Shown here: positions 59,956-64,000 of the stretch, one piece after another
Layout: each line of letters starts with the position of its first letter
Position numbering within the stretch: position 1 is the stretch's first letter
Assembly (NCBI RefSeq): GCF_001425055.1
Contig: NZ_LMDK01000012.1
Coordinates: 1,030,205-1,094,204, forward strand
Origin: Pelomonas sp. Root1237
Lineage (GTDB): Bacteria > Pseudomonadota > Gammaproteobacteria > Burkholderiales > Burkholderiaceae_C
Length of the DNA: 64,000 bases
Direction of reading: 5' to 3'
Program-made: the position numbers and the translations under genes
Notes under the pieces: generated by a model
What the model was told of the DNA's origin: nothing
Seen by the model: the letters and a program-made list of their open reading frames with translations, nothing else
Databases searched by the model: none

Positions 59956-60671
59956 CCGCAGCCCTGCTGCTGCACCGCGCCCACGGCGCCCCCATCTCAA
60001 CCCCCTTCCGCAAGGCGGCCTTCGGCAAGGACGACCCGTTCGCGCCATGTCGCGAGATCGCCTGGGAAGGACCCGGCGCGATGATCGCCGGCCGGGTCAA
60101 CTTCACTGGCGATATCGACGTGGCCAGCTTTCCTCATACCGAGACCCTCGTCGTCGTGGCGGGCCAGCTGACGCTGACAGCGGCTGGCGCGGCGCCGCTG
60201 GTGCTCGGTCCCGAGGCGGGCGCCGTCATTGCACGGGGGACTGCGGTGCGCATCCAGGCCGGGGTTGGCGTGCGCTTCGTGTGCTGCGCAGCCGCAAGTG
60301 ATGGCCCATCGGCGCCCGGCATCACGCCCTTGCGCGCCGAGGCCGACCTGAAGCCCTCCAACCCGCCACCGGCGCAAACGCTGCTAGGCCCGAGCCCGGC
60401 CTGCCGCAGCGACAACGCCTTCACTGAGGAGCAGACGCAGTACCGCGCCGGCACCTGGGACTCGACGCCCTATCACCGCATCGTCCGCCCGCATCCTCTC
60501 AATGAATTCATGCACCTGCTGGCCGGCAACGTGCGATTCGCCAGTCCCAACGGCAGCGTGCTGTCGGCGGGCGCCGGCGATGCGATTTTCGTGCCGCAGG
60601 GCGCCCCCATCGGCTGGGAGAGCCACGACCACGTCGCGAAGTTCTACGTGGTGCAAACCGTCCCGGCCTGA
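59952..60671 (+). CDS. Bicupin protein
   Basis: A 239-residue protein with two cupin halves, about residues 30-115 and 155-235. The second half shows 'RIVRPHPLNEFMHLLAGNVRF' then 'AGAGDAIFVPQGAPIGWES', with the typical G-x5-H/P turn and a possible metal site. It resembles cupin_3-type proteins near amine-oxidation genes. Function (enzyme or sensor) is unknown. Its start overlaps the ALDH stop and it is followed 20 bases later by the flavoprotein gene. Confidence 0.75.
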   Translation: MTAALLLHRAHGAPISTPFRKAAFGKDDPFAPCREIAWEGPGAMIAGRVNFTGDIDVASFPHTETLVVVAGQLTLTAAGAAPLVLGPEAGAVIARGTAVRIQAGVGVRFVCCAAASDGPSAPGITPLRAEADLKPSNPPPAQTLLGPSPACRSDNAFTEEQTQYRAGTWDSTPYHRIVRPHPLNEFMHLLAGNVRFASPNGSVLSAGAGDAIFVPQGAPIGWESHDHVAKFYVVQTVPA

Positions 60672-60691
60672 AACGACTGTCAAGATCCAAT

Positions 60692-62017
60692 ATGTCCCAG
60701 CCATTGCGCCTCATCGAGACCTCGCCCAAGCCGCCGGCCAGCGCCGACGTTGTCGTGATCGGCGGCGGCATCATCGGTGTCTTCACCGCCTACTACCTGG
60801 CCCGGCGCGGCCTGTCGGTCGCCGTGGTCGAGAAGGGCCTCATCGGCGCCGAGCAGTCGAGCCGCAACTGGGGCTGGTGCCGCCAGCAGAACCGGGACGC
60901 CCGCGAACTGCCGATGGCCACCAAGAGCCTTGAACTCTGGGATCAGTTTGCCGCCGACACCGGCGAGGACACCGGCTTCAAGCGCTGCGGCTTGCTCTAC
61001 CTGAGCGACGACGAAGCGCAGATTTCCGGCTGGGCCAGCTGGCGCGAGCTGGCGAAGACGGCTGGCGTGACCACCCACATGCTCAGTGGCCGCGAGGCGT
61101 CGGAACGGGGCCAGGCGACCGGCCGCGCCTGGAAAGGCGGCGTCTTCTCGCCGAGCGACGGTACGGCCGACCCGGCCAAGGCGGCACCTGCCGTGGCAGC
61201 CGCGCTCATGAAACTCGGCGGCACCGTCCACCAGAACTGCGCCGCTCGCGGCATCGAGCTGGAAGGCGGGCGTGTCAGCGGCGTCGTGACGGAAGCCGGG
61301 ACCATCAAGACCCGCACCGCGGTTCTCGCGGGCGGTGCGTGGGCGTCGTCGTTCTGCAACCAGCTTGGTGTGCAGTTTCCGGTCGCCACGGTGCGCCAAT
61401 CCATCGTGCGCCTGGCACCGGTGGAACAGCGCCTGCCGGACGCCCTGGCGGGCCCGCGCGTCGCAGTCACCCGTCGGCCCGACGGCCACTACGTCCTGGC
61501 CATCAGCGGCCGTGGGCGCGTCGACCCCACGCCGCAATTGATGCGCTTCGCGCCACAGTTCATCCCGATGTTCGCCAAGCGCTGGCGCAACGTGTTTCCC
61601 GGCGGCTGGGAAGGCATGCGCTGGGGCCACGAGACCCGCACACGCTGGAAGCTGGACGCTCCCACGCCGATGGAACGCGCGCGGATCCTCAACCCGAAGC
61701 CCGATCCTGCCGGGGTTCGCGAAACCCACCGCCGTGCCATCGACTTGTTGCCGGCGCTGCGCGACGCCCGCATCGCCAGCACCTGGGCGGGCTACATCGA
61801 CAGCACGCCCGACGGCGTGCCGGGTATCGGGGAACTGCCTCAGATGCCCGGCTTCATCCTGGCCGCGGGCTTTTCCGGCCACGGGTTCGGCATCGGCCCC
61901 GGCGCAGGCCACCTGATCGCCGACCTGGTCACGGGTGCCCGGCCAATCTTCGATCCCGCACCTTTCAACCCCGCACGATTCAACGAATCGTCCTGGGGCA
62001 AGGTGGCTGATTTCTAG
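60692..62017 (+). CDS. FAD-dependent DAO-family oxidoreductase
   Basis: A 441-residue flavoprotein. The FAD motif 'VVVIGGGIIGVFTAYYLARR' begins near residue 20, followed by 'EQSSRNWGWCRQQNRD', a variant of the SSRN(G)G FAD-contact motif. The C-terminal 'GFSGHGFGIGPGAGHLIADL' is the second FAD-binding part. The family oxidises D-amino acids, sarcosine-like N-methyl compounds or polyamine derivatives. It ends the ALDH-cupin-oxidase operon and probably produces the aldehyde or oxo acid the ALDH handles. Confidence 0.87.
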   Translation: MSQPLRLIETSPKPPASADVVVIGGGIIGVFTAYYLARRGLSVAVVEKGLIGAEQSSRNWGWCRQQNRDARELPMATKSLELWDQFAADTGEDTGFKRCGLLYLSDDEAQISGWASWRELAKTAGVTTHMLSGREASERGQATGRAWKGGVFSPSDGTADPAKAAPAVAAALMKLGGTVHQNCAARGIELEGGRVSGVVTEAGTIKTRTAVLAGGAWASSFCNQLGVQFPVATVRQSIVRLAPVEQRLPDALAGPRVAVTRRPDGHYVLAISGRGRVDPTPQLMRFAPQFIPMFAKRWRNVFPGGWEGMRWGHETRTRWKLDAPTPMERARILNPKPDPAGVRETHRRAIDLLPALRDARIASTWAGYIDSTPDGVPGIGELPQMPGFILAAGFSGHGFGIGPGAGHLIADLVTGARPIFDPAPFNPARFNESSWGKVADF

Positions 62018-62028
62018 TGCCAAGCGTG

Positions 62029-64000
62029 TCACTGCAGGCATGCAGCTGGCTGCGGCCTTCCCCGCATCAATGTGAAAGCCGCAGGCACGACGAAAAGGGA
62101 CAGCAGCGGCGCCGTCAACATGCCGCCAAGCATGGGCGCGGCAATCCGGCTCATGACCTCGGAGCCGGTGCCCGAGCCGCAGACGATGGGCAGCAGGCCG
62201 GCGAGGATCACGGCCACCGTCATTGCCTTGGGCCGCACCCGCAGCACGGCGCCCTCGCGGACGGCGTCGAGCACCACGTCCCGCGTCATGGGCATGCCGG
62301 CGCGCACCCGGTCTTCGAGCGCGTGCTTGAGGTACAGCAGCATCACCACCCCGAATTCCGCCGACACCCCCGCCAGCGCGATGAAGCCCACGCCGGTGGC
62401 CACGGACAGGTTGTAGCCCAGCAGGTAGAGGAACCACACCCCGCCGGTCAACGCGAGCGGCAGCGTGGCCATGATCAGCGCAGCCTCCTCGGCACGCCGG
62501 AACGTCAGGTACAGCAGCACGAAGATGATGAGCAGCGTCGCCGGCACGACGACCTTCAGCCGCTCGTTGGCGCGCTCCATGTACTCGAACTGCCCGGAGT
62601 ACGCCAGGCTCATGCCCGGCTCCAGGCGCACCTGCTGGGCCACCGCGCGCCGCAAGTCACCAGCGACCGACGCCAGGTCACGGCCGCGCACGTCGACGTA
62701 GACCCAGCCGGATGGCCGGGCGTTCTCGCTCTTGAGCATGGGCGGGCCGTCGACAAGCGCGACGGTGGCCAAGCTGCCCAGCGTCACCTGCTGGCCACCG
62801 GGTGTGAGCACCGTCAGGTTGCGCAGCTTCTGCGGCGTGTCGCGCAGTTCGCGCGGATAGCGCAGGTTGATCGGGAAACGGGCCAGTCCTTCGACGGTCT
62901 CGCCGACGTTCTCGCCTCCGATGGCGCCTGACACCACCGCCTGCACGTCACTCACGTTCATGCCAAACCGCGCCGCTGCCGCCCGGTCGATCTGCACGTC
63001 GACGTAGCGGCCGCCAGTCAGTCGCTCGGCCAACGCCGAGCTGACACCGGGCACATTCTTCGCCACCGCCTCGATCTGGGCAGCGACCCGATCAATGGCG
63101 GTCAGATCCGTGGCGGAGACCTTCACGCCGATGGGGCTCTTGATGCCAGTGGCCAACATGTCGATGCGGTTGCGGATCGGTGGGATCCAAATGTTGCTCA
63201 GGCCAGGCACCTTCACCGTGCGGTCCAGTTCCTCCACCAGCTTCTCCGGCGTCATGCCCGGGCGCCACTGGTCGCGCGGCTTGAGCTGGACGGTGGTCTC
63301 GAACATCTCCAATGGCGCCGGGTCGGTGGCGGTCTCGGCCCGCCCGGCCTTGCCGAACACCCGTTGCACCTCGGGCACCGTCTTGATCATGCGATCGGTG
63401 ATCTGCAGCAGCTCGGCGGCCTTTTGGGCCGACAGGCCAGGGAGCGCCGATGGCATGTACAACAGGTCGCCCTCGTCCAGGGGTGGCAGGAACTCACCCC
63501 CCAGGCGCATCAGAGGCCATAAGGTTGTCGCGAACGCCGCCACGCCCACCACGATCGTGGCTTTGGGCCAGCGCAGCACGACTTCCAGCGCCGGCCGATA
63601 CATCGCGATCAGCCCCCGCGTGATCGGATTGCGCCGCTCGTCCGGGATGCGTCCGCGAATCCAGTAGCCCATCAGCACCGGGATCAGCGTGACCGACAGG
63701 CCCGCAGCAGCCGCCATGGCATAGGTCTTCGTGTAGGCCAGAGGCCCGAACAGCCGACCCTCCTGCGCCTGCAACGTAAAGACCGGGACAAAGGACAGCG
63801 TGATGATCAGCAGCGAGAAGAACAGCGCTGGCCCCACCTCGACGGCGGCGTCAGTGATGACCGCCCAGCGGGCCTCACCCTTCAACTCTTCATCCGGGTA
63901 CGCGTGCTGCCAAGCCTCCAGCTTCTTGTGCGCGTTCTCGATCATGACGACGGCCGCATCCACCATGGCGCCGACGGCAATGGCGATGCCGCCCAGCGAC
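62029..64000 (-). CDS. cusA: CusA-type heavy-metal RND efflux pump, partial (N-terminus off right edge)
   Basis: The frame is open through base 64000; 657 residues are visible of a protein that is usually about 1040 residues. The segment '[20 protein letters not shown]' contains the conserved transmembrane Asp of the proton relay. '[20 protein letters not shown]' and '[10 protein letters not shown]' carry two of the three methionines that bind Cu(I)/Ag(I) in CusA; the third position is Gly (62797-62799, '[10 protein letters not shown]'). The C-terminal membrane half ends at 62029, 11 bases from the convergent oxidase gene. The likely role is copper or silver efflux with CusB and CusC encoded to the right; other metals are possible. 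Confidence 0.88.
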   Translation of the reverse strand, partial: SLGGIAIAVGAMVDAAVVMIENAHKKLEAWQHAYPDEELKGEARWAVITDAAVEVGPALFFSLLIITLSFVPVFTLQAQEGRLFGPLAYTKTYAMAAAAGLSVTLIPVLMGYWIRGRIPDERRNPITRGLIAMYRPALEVVLRWPKATIVVGVAAFATTLWPLMRLGGEFLPPLDEGDLLYMPSALPGLSAQKAAELLQITDRMIKTVPEVQRVFGKAGRAETATDPAPLEMFETTVQLKPRDQWRPGMTPEKLVEELDRTVKVPGLSNIWIPPIRNRIDMLATGIKSPIGVKVSATDLTAIDRVAAQIEAVAKNVPGVSSALAERLTGGRYVDVQIDRAAAARFGMNVSDVQAVVSGAIGGENVGETVEGLARFPINLRYPRELRDTPQKLRNLTVLTPGGQQVTLGSLATVALVDGPPMLKSENARPSGWVYVDVRGRDLASVAGDLRRAVAQQVRLEPGMSLAYSGQFEYMERANERLKVVVPATLLIIFVLLYLTFRRAEEAALIMATLPLALTGGVWFLYLLGYNLSVATGVGFIALAGVSAEFGVVMLLYLKHALEDRVRAGMPMTRDVVLDAVREGAVLRVRPKAMTVAVILAGLLPIVCGSGTGSEVMSRIAAPMLGGMLTAPLLSLFVVPAAFTLMRGRPQPAACLQ

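Noticed and set aside
60680-62437. 585-codon minus-strand frame
   Set aside because: Antisense to the flavoprotein gene and out of frame with the CusA-like gene.
1-64000. CRISPR arrays, tRNA and rRNA genes, insertion sequences
   Set aside because: I saw no regularly spaced repeats, no tRNA- or rRNA-like sequence and no transposase motif anywhere in the window.

Overview
The window is about 64 kb of very GC-rich DNA (roughly two thirds G+C by eye), densely packed and without tRNA or rRNA genes. Gene content (a Burkholderia-type porin, quinol-dependent NO reductase, Lrp/AsnC regulator, dipeptide-type ABC importer, heavy-metal RND pump) and codon use suggest a betaproteobacterium of the Burkholderiales, perhaps the Roseateles/Mitsuaria/Rubrivivax group. 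This is inferred from style, not from a search.

Region 1 (1-18139, minus strand) is one very long operon for an extracellular contractile injection system (eCIS), a phage-tail-like nanomachine. In transcription order it encodes a DUF3467-like protein, a Pvc16/Afp16-like terminator, an unknown protein, sheath 1, tube 1, a divergent sheath 2, tube 2, a Pvc7-like protein, a DUF5908-like peptide, the spike base (gpD/Pvc8), a gp5-like spike, a 535-residue protein with a C-terminal membrane hairpin, gp25 baseplate, baseplate J (Pvc11), a tail protein I-like protein (Pvc12), two small Ig-like proteins and two related unknown proteins. The last gene runs off the left edge. The AAA+ ATPase, tape measure, fibre, PAAR tip and cargo toxins are not in the window and may lie to the left. 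Just upstream is a stand-alone sigma-54 activator gene. Between it and the operon lie an excellent -24/-12 promoter and a palindrome at about -97, so the machine is probably switched on by sigma-54.

Region 2 (19303-27547) carries a signalling operon: a short leader ORF, kaiC, kaiB and a PAS-GAF-GGDEF-EAL protein, all translationally coupled. KaiC domain II and the GGDEF site have lost key residues while the EAL site is kept. On the other strand are a quinol-type nitric oxide reductase (norB) and a ribosome-hibernation-like protein.

Region 3 (27765-38253, plus strand) has a frameshifted remnant, a DUF2235 hydrolase with membrane segments, a lipoprotein and a small soluble protein. It continues with a polysaccharide-degrading set: GH2, GH39, a CE1-like lipoprotein esterase and a ThuA-like protein.

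Region 4 (38439-54101) is a catabolic block: a minus-strand operon (HAD dehalogenase-like enzyme, amine oxidase-like flavoprotein, complete peptide-type ABC importer, tartrate/malate-type dehydrogenase, succinate-semialdehyde-type dehydrogenase), followed on the plus strand by a GNAT protein, a nested palindromic element, a GhrA-like reductase, a class III aminotransferase, an Lrp/AsnC regulator and a porin. Together they look like uptake and oxidation of an amine or amino-acid compound; the substrate is not determined.

Region 5 (54481-57151) is sparse: a DUF1428 protein and two cysteine-rich unknown proteins, flanked by two diverged inverted copies of an intergenic repeat. Region 6 (57152-64000) has an M20 amidohydrolase, an ALDH-cupin-flavoprotein operon, and a CusA-type metal efflux pump running off the right edge.
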